A DNA stretch of 46,641 nt from an uncultured Rhizobium sp. (lineage in GTDB: Bacteria; Pseudomonadota; Alphaproteobacteria; Rhizobiales; Rhizobiaceae): assembly GCA_945952045.1 (NCBI GenBank), contig CAMFHE010000039.1, positions 1 through 46,641 of the forward strand. Reading direction: 5' to 3'. The translations under genes and the position numbers were made by a program. Below the pieces are notes generated by a model. It saw nothing but the letters and a program-made list of their open reading frames with translations, was not told the origin of the DNA and did no database searches. Position 1 is the stretch's first letter. Every line of letters starts with the position of its first letter. Below are positions 16,583 to 24,500 of the stretch, piece by piece.

Positions 16583-17513
16583 AATCCGTTTGCGCGCTGA
16601 ATTGCGAGCGTTCGAAGATCAGAATGGCGACCAGGGCCATCACGAACGGGATGACCAGATAAAACAGCCGGAAGACGATCAGCGCCGCCAGCACGTCGAC
16701 CTGGTTCATGTCGGGCAGGCCGGTGATGAACACCAGTTCGAGAACGCCCAGCCCGCCCGGCGCATGCGACATCAGCGCGGCCGAGAACGAAACGAGAAAA
16801 ATCCCCAGCACGACGAAAAAGCCGGGATTGCCCGCTTCCGGCAACGCAAAATAGATGATGCCGGCCGCGCCGATCAGCTCCAGCGGCGCGATCCACAATT
16901 GCTGCAGCACGACGGTGGGGCGTGGATAGGAAAGCTCGAAGCGGGCGAATTTCAGCGACCGGAAGCCGAGCAGGCTGCCGAAGACATACATCCCGATCAG
17001 GCCCAGAATGATGAAACCGGTGGTACGCGATGCATTGAGCGGCAGGACATCGACGAAGCGTTCGACGATATTGGGCTCGAACACCAGCACCAGGCCGAAC
17101 AACAGCAGGGTTCCGAGAATGAAGGTGAAGGAACAGAAGGCAATGAGAATGCCGATTTCCTGACCGTTCAGACCGCGCGCGCTATAGGCGCGATAGCGCA
17201 CCACCGCACCCGAGAGAACCGAAGCCCCGACATTGTGCGACAGCGCATAGGTGGTGAAGGATGTGACAGTAATGAACAGCCAGGAAACCTTGCGCCGTAC
17301 ATGCAAAAGCGCCACGCGGTCATAACCGGCCAGTGCGCCATAGGCGAGCAGCGTCGCAAGCCCCGACAATACCCATGAATGCCAGGGGATCGCTGAAAAA
17401 CTGTCGGCCATGTCGCTCCACGACACCCCTCGCAACTCCTTGTAGAGAAGCCAGATCGAGAAAGCGACAGCGGCAAGGCCGATCACCGGCCACACATATT
17501 TCTTGAACTTCAT
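16581..17513 (-). CDS. Flippase-like membrane protein (LPG synthase TM-domain family)
   Basis: A 310-residue polytopic inner-membrane protein of the family shared with the N-terminal flippase half of MprF (formerly UPF0104). Characteristic stretches are ALSHNVGASVLSGAVVRYRAY, NGQEIGILIAFCSFTF and SHAPGGLGVLELVFI. About eight membrane helices are visible. It has no C-terminal lysyl-transferase domain, so it is not a full aminoacyl-phosphatidylglycerol synthase; lipid or lipid-linked-substrate flipping is a family-based inference. The start ATG at 17513 is closely preceded by AGGGTGA. It stands alone, convergent with the mrp operon. Confidence 0.88.
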   Translation of the reverse strand: MKFKKYVWPVIGLAAVAFSIWLLYKELRGVSWSDMADSFSAIPWHSWVLSGLATLLAYGALAGYDRVALLHVRRKVSWLFITVTSFTTYALSHNVGASVLSGAVVRYRAYSARGLNGQEIGILIAFCSFTFILGTLLLFGLVLVFEPNIVERFVDVLPLNASRTTGFIILGLIGMYVFGSLLGFRSLKFARFELSYPRPTVVLQQLWIAPLELIGAAGIIYFALPEAGNPGFFVVLGIFLVSFSAALMSHAPGGLGVLELVFITGLPDMNQVDVLAALIVFRLFYLVIPFVMALVAILIFERSQFSAQTD

Positions 17514-17581
17514 TCACCCTAGCCTGGACTGATGTTCCATCCTTTCGTGCCGACGCACAAAGCGGAACTGGACTTTACAAA

Positions 17582-17630
17582 GGTTACGGCCCGGCAGGCT
17601 ACCAATTATTTAACCTGGGCTACCGTAACC
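17582..17630. repeat. Inverted repeat upstream of the second ECF sigma gene
   Basis: Perfect 8-base arms GGTTACGG (17582-17589) and CCGTAACC (17623-17630) are separated by 33 bases, with a direct repeat GGCTACC inside. It lies 105 bases before the sigma factor start and may be a regulatory site or an RNA fold. Confidence 0.4.
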
Positions 17631-17734
17631 GCACCGCCTGCGCCCTTATCCGCACCGTTCTTCACCGCTAGACAGGATGAAGAGAATACCGCCCGAAAAA
17701 AATTTGGCCGGCGATGGAATAGGACCGCGACGGG

Positions 17735-18295
17735 ATGCGTATACCTGTCATGAACAAGGAAAAACGCCCTTTCGACGTTATCGGCCAGCTTGCGACACTG
17801 AGACGCTATGCGCGTTCCCTGGTGCGCAATCCCGATGATGCAGAGGACCTCGTGCATGACGCACTGGTGCGTGCATATGAGCGCGAGCAGACCTTCCGCC
17901 GGGGCGGCAGCATTCGAAGCTGGCTGCTTTCGGTGGTGCACAATACCCATATCGACCGGCTGCGCCGCGCGCGCTCGCAGGCGCGCCGCGCCGAGGCCGC
18001 AGCCGAAGTGAGCGATACGGCGCAGGCCGCCGATCAGGACCATACCGTTCGCCTGCGCCAGGTGCGCGAGGCTTTCTTCGATCTGCCGGAAGAGCAGCGC
18101 GAGGCATTGCATCTCGTCGCCATCGAGGACCTCTCCTACCAGGAGGCCGCCGATGCGCTCGGCATCCCGGTGGGAACGCTGATGTCGCGGGTCTCCCGCG
18201 CGCGCGCCGCTTTGCGCAATTTCGAGGAACAGGGCGGCACCGGCCGCAACCGCCATCTCCGCCTGATTGGGGGACAAGACAATGAAACCCGTTGA
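17735..18295 (+). CDS. ECF sigma factor paired with a membrane anti-sigma factor
   Basis: A 186-residue ECF sigma factor. Region 2 (about 15-80) shows LRRYARSLVRNPDDAEDLVHDALVRAYE and SIRSWLLSVVHNTHIDRLRR; region 4 (about 110-165) shows LPEEQREALHLVAIEDLSYQEAADALG and GTLMSRVSRARAAL. It differs from the EcfG-like factor at 3142 and belongs to a sigma/anti-sigma pair with the gene at 18282, which it overlaps by 14 bases. ATG at 17735 is used because an AGGA ribosome-site-like sequence precedes it; ATG at 17750 is an alternative. Its target promoter and inducing signal cannot be read from the sequence. Confidence 0.92.
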   Translation: MRIPVMNKEKRPFDVIGQLATLRRYARSLVRNPDDAEDLVHDALVRAYEREQTFRRGGSIRSWLLSVVHNTHIDRLRRARSQARRAEAAAEVSDTAQAADQDHTVRLRQVREAFFDLPEEQREALHLVAIEDLSYQEAADALGIPVGTLMSRVSRARAALRNFEEQGGTGRNRHLRLIGGQDNETR

Positions 18296-19055
18296 TCCCG
18301 TGCTCGACACCGATCTTTCCGCCTATGTCGACAACCAGCTCGACATCAATCGCCGTATCGAGGTTGAAGCCTATCTCTCGGAAAATCCGGTCATCGCCGC
18401 GCAGGTGATGGCGGATCTGAGCCTCAAGGGCGAATTGCGTCTGGCGCTGGCCGACCAACAATCCTCGGTCAGGCCGCAGACCCGCGATGCCGCGCGGCGG
18501 CTGGAATCGGCCCTGTCGCGCGGACGGCTCATCGCCGCCTTCCGGCGCGCTGCCGCCATCGTCGTGCTGGTCGGCGCCGGCTGGGTCGCGAATGCTCATT
18601 TCGGCCCGTTCGGCGCGACGCAGGTCATCGCCTCCGTGCAGCCGCCATCCTTTGTCGAGGAGGCGGTGCGCGCCCACCAGACGGCGCTGTTGCGCGAGAC
18701 CATGCCGTCGCAGACGGAGGCCTCCGCCTATGATCCGGCCGACATCCGCGCCGCGACCGCCATCGTCATGCCCGAGATTCCCAAGGGGTGGCGGGTGATC
18801 GACGTGCAGGTCTTCCCCTCCGCCTTTGGGCCGAGCGTGGAAATGGCCGTCGCGCCCGAAGCGGGCGAGGTGCTGTCCCTCTTCGCCGTCCGCCCGGGCA
18901 GCTTTGCCGTGCAGCAGGCCGTTCCGATCGGCGTCGGCGCGGCGCAGTCCTCCTACTGGCAGATCGGCGAGGTTGCCTACGCCCTCGTTTCCAGCACCCG
19001 CGACGCCAAAGACCTCAATGGCATGGCCGAGAAACTTGCCGCCTCGCTTTATTGA
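18282..19055 (+). CDS. Membrane anti-sigma factor
   Basis: A 257-residue protein. The N-terminal part (about 1-80) is a cytoplasmic sigma-binding region beginning LDTDLSAYVDNQLD, the start seen in RsiW/ChrR-like anti-sigma factors; no zinc-binding His/Cys cluster is visible. One membrane helix (about 85-103, AAAIVVLVGAGWVANAHFG) leads into a periplasmic domain of about 150 residues (IPKGWRVIDVQVFPS). ATG at 18282, with the ribosome site GGGGGA, overlaps the sigma gene; an in-frame TTG at 18267 is less likely. It should hold the upstream sigma factor inactive until a periplasmic or envelope signal appears. Confidence 0.88.
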   Translation: MKPVDPVLDTDLSAYVDNQLDINRRIEVEAYLSENPVIAAQVMADLSLKGELRLALADQQSSVRPQTRDAARRLESALSRGRLIAAFRRAAAIVVLVGAGWVANAHFGPFGATQVIASVQPPSFVEEAVRAHQTALLRETMPSQTEASAYDPADIRAATAIVMPEIPKGWRVIDVQVFPSAFGPSVEMAVAPEAGEVLSLFAVRPGSFAVQQAVPIGVGAAQSSYWQIGEVAYALVSSTRDAKDLNGMAEKLAASLY

Positions 19056-19096
19056 TCCGGCGGCCCAATCGACACGAACCCCAAGGAGCGTTCCGC

Positions 19097-19813
19097 ATGA
19101 ACCCGACACAAAACCGTTTCGGATATCGACCTCAGGCGCAGACCCAGGCGCTGTTCGACGAAGGTCTGCGCCAGCATATGCTGCGCGTCTACAACTATAT
19201 GGGCCTCGGCCTGGTGCTGACCGGCCTCGTCGCCTTCTTCGTCGGCTCGACGCCGGCGTTGTACGTGCCGATCTTCTCCACCCCGCTGAAATGGGTGGTG
19301 ATGCTGGCGCCGATCGCTTTCGTCTTCTTCTTCTCGTTCCGCATCCAGACCATGTCGGCGCGCACCGCCCAGATGACCTTCTGGGCCTTCTGCGCGGTCA
19401 TGGGCCTGTCGCTGGCCTCGGTCTTCCTGGTGTTCACCGGCACGAGCATCGCGCGCACCTTCTTCATCGCCGCCACCATGTTCGGCGCCACCAGCCTCTA
19501 CGGCTACACGACCAAGCGTGACCTGTCGAAGTTCGGCTCGTTCCTGATGATGGGTCTGTTCGGCGTCATCATCGCCTCGGTCGTCAACATCTTCCTCGGC
19601 TCCAGCGCCCTGCAGTTTGCGATCTCGGTGATCGGCGTTCTGGTCTTCGTCGGCCTCACCGCCTTCGATACCCAGAACATCAAGGAACAGTATGCTGAAA
19701 ACATCGACCAGGAATCGCAGCAGAAGATGGCCGTCTTCGGCGCCCTGTCGCTCTACCTGAACTTCGTCAACCTGTTCCAGCTGCTGCTGAACTTCACGGG
19801 CGAGCGCGAGTAA
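19097..19813 (+). CDS. Bax inhibitor-1/YccA family membrane protein (YbhL-like)
   Basis: A 238-residue polytopic membrane protein with seven predicted helices and BI-1 family features: LRVYNYMGLGLVLTGLVAF at the start, a FFIAATMFGATSLYGYTTKRDLS central block, and VFVGLTAFDTQNIKEQY near the end. Bacterial BI-1 proteins act as pH-sensitive calcium leak channels or interact with FtsH-type proteases in studied cases. ATG at 19097 has the ribosome site AAGGAG. It follows the anti-sigma gene by 41 bases and is probably in the same transcript, so the sigma factor may regulate it (inference). Confidence 0.93.
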   Translation: MNPTQNRFGYRPQAQTQALFDEGLRQHMLRVYNYMGLGLVLTGLVAFFVGSTPALYVPIFSTPLKWVVMLAPIAFVFFFSFRIQTMSARTAQMTFWAFCAVMGLSLASVFLVFTGTSIARTFFIAATMFGATSLYGYTTKRDLSKFGSFLMMGLFGVIIASVVNIFLGSSALQFAISVIGVLVFVGLTAFDTQNIKEQYAENIDQESQQKMAVFGALSLYLNFVNLFQLLLNFTGERE

Positions 19814-19883
19814 GCCGCCCATTGCCTCCCGATTGCGGGCATTGGCCCGCAATCTCCGATGAAACCTCTAAGGAAACCATTTG

Positions 19884-20510
19884 ATGGACCAGAACGATCG
19901 CCACGCCATTGAAGGCTTGTTCGGCAAGCTTTCCGCGGTTGAACGGCAGGCAGGCGCGCGTGACAATGAAGCCGAAAGCTTCATCCGCGAGCGCATCGCC
20001 GCCCAGCCGGGCGCGCCCTATCTCATGGCCCAAACCATCGTCGTACAGGAACAGGCCCTCGATTCCGCGCAACGCCGCATCGAGGAGCTGGAATACGAGC
20101 TTGCCAACCGGCAACAACCCGCCTCCGGCGGCGGCCTGTTGTCCAGCATCTTCGGCAGCGGTTCGCGCCCTGCCCCGCAGGCCGCACCCCGCCGACCCGC
20201 ACCGCCGGTCGGCATCGGCGGCCCCGCAAGCGCAACGTCTCCGGCGCCCTCGGGCCCCTGGGGCCAATCCGCGCCTGGACAGCCATCCGCTTTCGGCCAG
20301 CAGGCAGCGCGTCCGGCGGGCGGCGGCTTTCTTGCCGGCGCCGCACAGACGGCCATGGGCGTTGCCGGCGGCGTTCTGCTCGGCAATGCCATTGGCGGCA
20401 TGTTTGCCGGCGATACCGCAAACGCCGCGCCCCAGCCCGCAGCCGAGCCGGCACCCGCTGAAGAAGCGGCGGATTCCGGCGACGACGGCATGGACGATAT
20501 GGAATTTTAA
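19884..20510 (+). CDS. DUF2076 domain protein
   Basis: A 208-residue protein matching the DUF2076 layout. An N-terminal helical region (about 1-75; LFGKLSAVERQAGARDNEAESFIRE, then LMAQTIVVQEQALDSAQRRIEEL) is followed by a Pro/Ala/Gly-rich linker (about 80-140), a Gly-rich hydrophobic segment (GGFLAGAAQTAMGVAGGVLLGNAIGGMF, about 148-175) and an acidic tail ending DDGMDDMEF. Such proteins are often described as periplasmic or cytoplasmic ligand-binding sensor proteins, but their function is not established. ATG at 19884 is used with AAGGAAA upstream. A strong terminator follows. Confidence 0.9.
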   Translation: MDQNDRHAIEGLFGKLSAVERQAGARDNEAESFIRERIAAQPGAPYLMAQTIVVQEQALDSAQRRIEELEYELANRQQPASGGGLLSSIFGSGSRPAPQAAPRRPAPPVGIGGPASATSPAPSGPWGQSAPGQPSAFGQQAARPAGGGFLAGAAQTAMGVAGGVLLGNAIGGMFAGDTANAAPQPAAEPAPAEEAADSGDDGMDDMEF

Positions 20511-20538
20511 ACTCCACTCAGCACAGCGAATTCCTCTG

Positions 20539-20563
20539 CCGCGCCCCCGGGCGCGGTTTTTTT
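20539..20563 (+). terminator. Rho-independent terminator after the DUF2076 gene
   Basis: Stem CCGCGCCC / GGGCGCGG followed by seven T residues. A textbook intrinsic terminator. Confidence 0.95.
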
Positions 20564-20752
20564 ATTGCGCAACCAGGATCCGATCGTAGATCGCAGCTGC
20601 AATATTCAATATTTACGGAGTATTAACTATAAATTCTTTCTTGCTATTAATTGTTCATTTACATTTTGAATAAAGACCCCATCAATCATTATTTACACTT
20701 CGTTAACATAGATCATTGAATGCATTTCGCCTTCCGCTTTTTGCACATGCAC
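20564..20752. other. AT-rich intergenic region
   Basis: Between the DUF2076 terminator and the response regulator promoter lie about 190 bases of strikingly AT-rich sequence (20600-20720 especially). No open frame or repeat of note is present. It may hold a vegetative promoter or a nucleoid-protein binding site; nothing specific is recognised. Confidence 0.5.
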
Positions 20753-20777
20753 GGAACATATTTCCGTCCCCGCCGTT
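20753..20777 (+). promoter_or_regulatory. EcfG promoter of the single-domain response regulator
   Basis: Plus strand GGAAC, 16 bases, CGTT, an exact match. It is 128 bases before the ATG at 20905, which leaves a long leader. The sequence is isolated from the 2-6 kb cluster, so a chance match inside ordinary coding DNA is not a concern here. Confidence 0.75.
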
Positions 20778-20904
20778 TGATAGACAAGACGGACAAAAGC
20801 AATGTTCGCAACATACAGAAGAACCGGGGCATTCGATATGAATTGGGCGCCCCGCCACGCAGGCGGCGCAGGCCGTCGAGGATTGGATTGGCAAGGAGTT
20901 CCCC

Positions 20905-21354
20905 ATGACGAGGGATGGCGTAACCGAGGGCGGCATGACCGAGCAGCAGCATCACAAAGTCCTGATCGTCGAGGATGAACAGCTCATTGCCATGGATGTC
21001 GAGGACATGGTCGCATCGTCGACCGTCGAAGCCGATGTCATCGGTCTGGCCTGCGACAAGAAGCGCGCGCTCGATCTGGCGCCGATGGCCGACATCGCCC
21101 TTGTCGACGTCAATCTTGCCGATGGCGCCAGCGGCCCGGAGATCGGCCGTATCCTGGCGGAAACCTATGGCGTGACTGTGATCTTCATGACCGGCAATCC
21201 GGAAATGGTCGAAAGCGGCGTCAAGGGCGCGCTTGGCGTGCTGAGCAAACCGGTCAGCCCGCGAACCGTCGAGCAATCCCTGCGTTACGCCATTGCCCGC
21301 CGTCGCCGTGAACGCGTTTCGCCGCCGGCCATGATGCGTATTTTTGCCGCCTGA
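20905..21354 (+). CDS. Single-domain response regulator (PhyR-receiver-like)
   Basis: A 149-residue receiver-only protein with no output domain. Expected residues are present: the acidic pair in LIVEDEQ (residues 24-25), phosphoacceptor Asp68 in ALVDVNLADG, Thr96 in VIFMTGN and Lys115 in LSKP. The LADGASG stretch and the overall pattern resemble the receiver part of PhyR, the anti-anti-sigma factor of the general stress response, but the sigma-like half of PhyR is absent. ATG at 20905 has the ribosome site AAGGAG. An exact EcfG promoter lies upstream. A role as phosphate sink or modulator in the stress phosphorelay, like Caulobacter MrrA or Sphingomonas SdrG, is an inference. Confidence 0.9.
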   Translation: MTRDGVTEGGMTEQQHHKVLIVEDEQLIAMDVEDMVASSTVEADVIGLACDKKRALDLAPMADIALVDVNLADGASGPEIGRILAETYGVTVIFMTGNPEMVESGVKGALGVLSKPVSPRTVEQSLRYAIARRRRERVSPPAMMRIFAA

Positions 21355-21571
21355 TCGGAACGGCTTTTCGCATCCAGTATCAGATTTCGCTGATTTTTTA
21401 GTAAGCAAGCGTCATACATTGGGCTTGCCGTCTCATACCATCCCCACGCAGTTGTTCATTTTTGATCACGTCGCAACAACCGGCTGCGATGTGATTGACA
21501 ATGACGAACGAAGCTTGAAGACTGCGCCGCGAACACCATGGCACAGACGCGTTCTGCGGGGGGACACATCC

Positions 21572-24500
21572 ATGTTGAGAGCAATACGAGCAAAAGTGCG
21601 CGGCGGTTTTGCGTCCGGATTGGTGTCGAAACAACGGGAGCGTTTCGGGTTCTCGGCGTTCCTTGCTTTGGCTATGGCCATTCTGCCGATGGGTGCGATT
21701 GCCGCCGAACGGCAGGTGACGATCATCAAGGATGCCGATTTCTTCGGCTTCGACCTGCGCACCGAGACAAATGTTTCGCTGAAAGATTGCCAGTCGATCT
21801 GCGTCGCGGATAAGGGCTGCAAGGCGTTTACCTACAATCCCAAGGTCAAGTGGTGCTTCCTGAAGTCCGATTTCGGACCGATGAACAGTTTCCCCGCCGC
21901 CGTCGCCGGCAAGATCGTCGAACCGAATACCGAGCGCGATATCGGCCCCGCGCCGGCGCAAGCTTTCATTTCCAAGGATCTGCAGCAGCAGGCGCGCGAT
22001 GCCAGCGACGCGATGACGGTCGCCGCCGACCAGATGGGCCAGGGCGCCTCCTCGCTTTCCGCCGTCGGCATGGCCGAGCGCAGCGCCGGCAATCTCGACC
22101 GCGCCGTCACGGCGTTCAAATCGGCGATTGCCATCGACAAGACCAATGCCGATCTCTGGATCGAGCTGACCCGCACCGGCGCCATGGCCGCCACCGACAC
22201 CGATATTGCCCGCCAGTCGACAGTCTGGGGCGCGATGGCCTACAGCCTCACCCGCACCGACAACAGCCGCGCCGCCGCGCTTTCTGTGCTTGCGCAGGCC
22301 TTTGCCACGAACCAGACCTGGCGCAGCGCGCTCGATGCCTACAAGGCGAGCCTCGCGGTCAAGGAAGACCCCGCCATCCGCCAGGCCTATCTCGACCTGC
22401 GCGCCCGCCAGGGTTTTCGCGTCATCAATCATACGATCGATACCGACAGCGCCACTCCGCGCGCCTGTGTCGAATTCTCCGACCCTCTGGTCAAGGCCGA
22501 CGTCGATTACTCCAGCTTCGTGACGCTGAACGGCGCAGTCCCGCAGGGTCTTGAAGCCAAGGGCAGCCAGATCTGCATCGAGGGCCTTGTCCATGGCGAG
22601 CGCTACAAGATCGCGCTGCGTCCCGGCCTGCCCTCCTCCGTCGATGAGACGCTCGAAAATGCCGTCGACCTCGACATCTATGTCCGCGACCGCACCGCGA
22701 GCGTCCGCTTCACCGGCGAGAATTTCGTGCTGCCCGGCACGGCGCGCCGCGGTATCCCGATCGTTTCGGTCAACACGACCGGCGCCAATCTGAAGCTCTA
22801 CCGGATCGGCGACCGCAACATCGCCTCCATCCTGACCAACTCGCAATTCCTGACGCAGATGGACGGCTACAACGCCCAGCGTATCGAGGACGAGCTTGGC
22901 GAAGTCGTCTGGCAAGGCGCTATCGACTTCCAGAACGATCTCAACAAGGATGTCGTCACCAGCTTCCCCGTCGATGAAGCCCTGCCGCAGCGCAAGCCCG
23001 GCGTCTATGTGCTGACCGCAACCACCATCGACGACAAGTCCGAATATTGGGACTCGCGGGCGACGCAGTGGTTCGTGGTTTCCGATATCGGACTGACCAC
23101 CTATGCCGGCACCGATGGGCTCAACGTCTTCGCCCGCTCCCTCGACAGCGCCAAGCCGATCCCCGGCGTCAAGCTGCAATTGCTGGCGAAAAACAATGAG
23201 GTGCTCGGCGAAGCGACAACGGACACTGATGGGCGCGCCACCTTCACAGCCGGCCTGATCCGCGGCAATGCCGCCCTGGCGCCGGCTGTGCTGACCGCGC
23301 AGACCAGCAGCCAGGATTTCGTCTTCCTCGACATGACCCGCGCCGGCTTCGATCTTTCCGACCGCGGCGTCACCGGCCGCGCCACGCCCGGGGCCATAGA
23401 CCTCCTCACCTGGACCGAGCGCGGCATCTACCGCGCCGGTGAAACGGTGCATGCTTCGGCGCTCGCCCGCGACAATACCGGCGCGGCTATCGAAAACCTG
23501 CCGCTGACCTTCATCGTCACCCGCCCTGACGGTGTCGAAGACCGACGCATCGTCGAGAACACCAGCACGGTCGGCGGTTATGCCTTCGATATCGCCATGC
23601 TGCCGAACGCCATGCGCGGCACCTGGATGATGCGCGCCTATACCGATCCGAAGGGCAATGCGATTGCCGAAAAACAGTTCCTCGTCGAGGATTTCGTGCC
23701 CGATCGCATCGAATTCGACCTGAAGAGCGAGGCGCAATCGATCACGGTGGGCACGCCGGCGGAAGTCCAGCTCGATGGCCGTTATCTCTACGGCGCGCCG
23801 GCCGCAGGCCTGCAACTTGAAGGCGACGTGGCGCTGAAGCGCACCCGCACCGACGACAAGTTCAAGGGCTATGAATTCGGCCTCGCCGACGAGGAAGCCC
23901 AGGACGAGACCCGCATCCCGCTGGAAGGCCTGGCCGATGTCGATGAGGCCGGCAAGGCCGTCATCCCCATCGATGTCACCGACGTTCCCTCGACCACCCA
24001 GCTGCTGACCGCAGATGTCACCGTGCGCATGCGCGAGCCGGGCGGCCGCGCCGTCGAACGCAAGCTGTCGCTGCCGGTTCAGTCGCAGGAACCCGCCATC
24101 GGCATCAAGCCGGAATTCGATGGCGAACTCGGCGAGAATTCCATCGCCCGCTTCCATGTGATTTCCGTCGATACCGCCGGCAACAAGCAGGCCGCCAGCG
24201 GCTTGCAATGGACGCTCTTGCAGATCCAGCGCAATTACCAATGGTATCGCGACGGCAATAGCTGGCGTTACGAACCGGTGACGACGACGACCAAGGTCGC
24301 CGGCGGTCGTGTCGACGCCACCACGGACGGCGCCGAAATCTCGTCCGCCGTCGGCTGGGGCCGCTATCGCCTCGAAGTCGAGACCGCCGAACCCGGCGGC
24401 CCGCAATCCAGCGTCGAATTCGATGCCGGCTGGTATGTCGAGGCGAAATCGACCGAAACGCCTGATGGCCTGGAAATCGCGCTCGACAAGGATGCCTACA

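Noticed and set aside
16581..17513. Full MprF lysyl-phosphatidylglycerol synthase
   Set aside because: Only the flippase-like membrane part is present; no C-terminal aminoacyl-transferase domain.
17534..17538. GTTCC upstream of the flippase-like gene on the minus strand
   Set aside because: There is no matching -10 at the required distance.
19056..19096. Possible ybhL-type leader RNA before the BI-1 gene
   Set aside because: Only 41 bases separate it from the anti-sigma gene, too short for a known leader, and no fold was recognised; it would have to overlap coding sequence.
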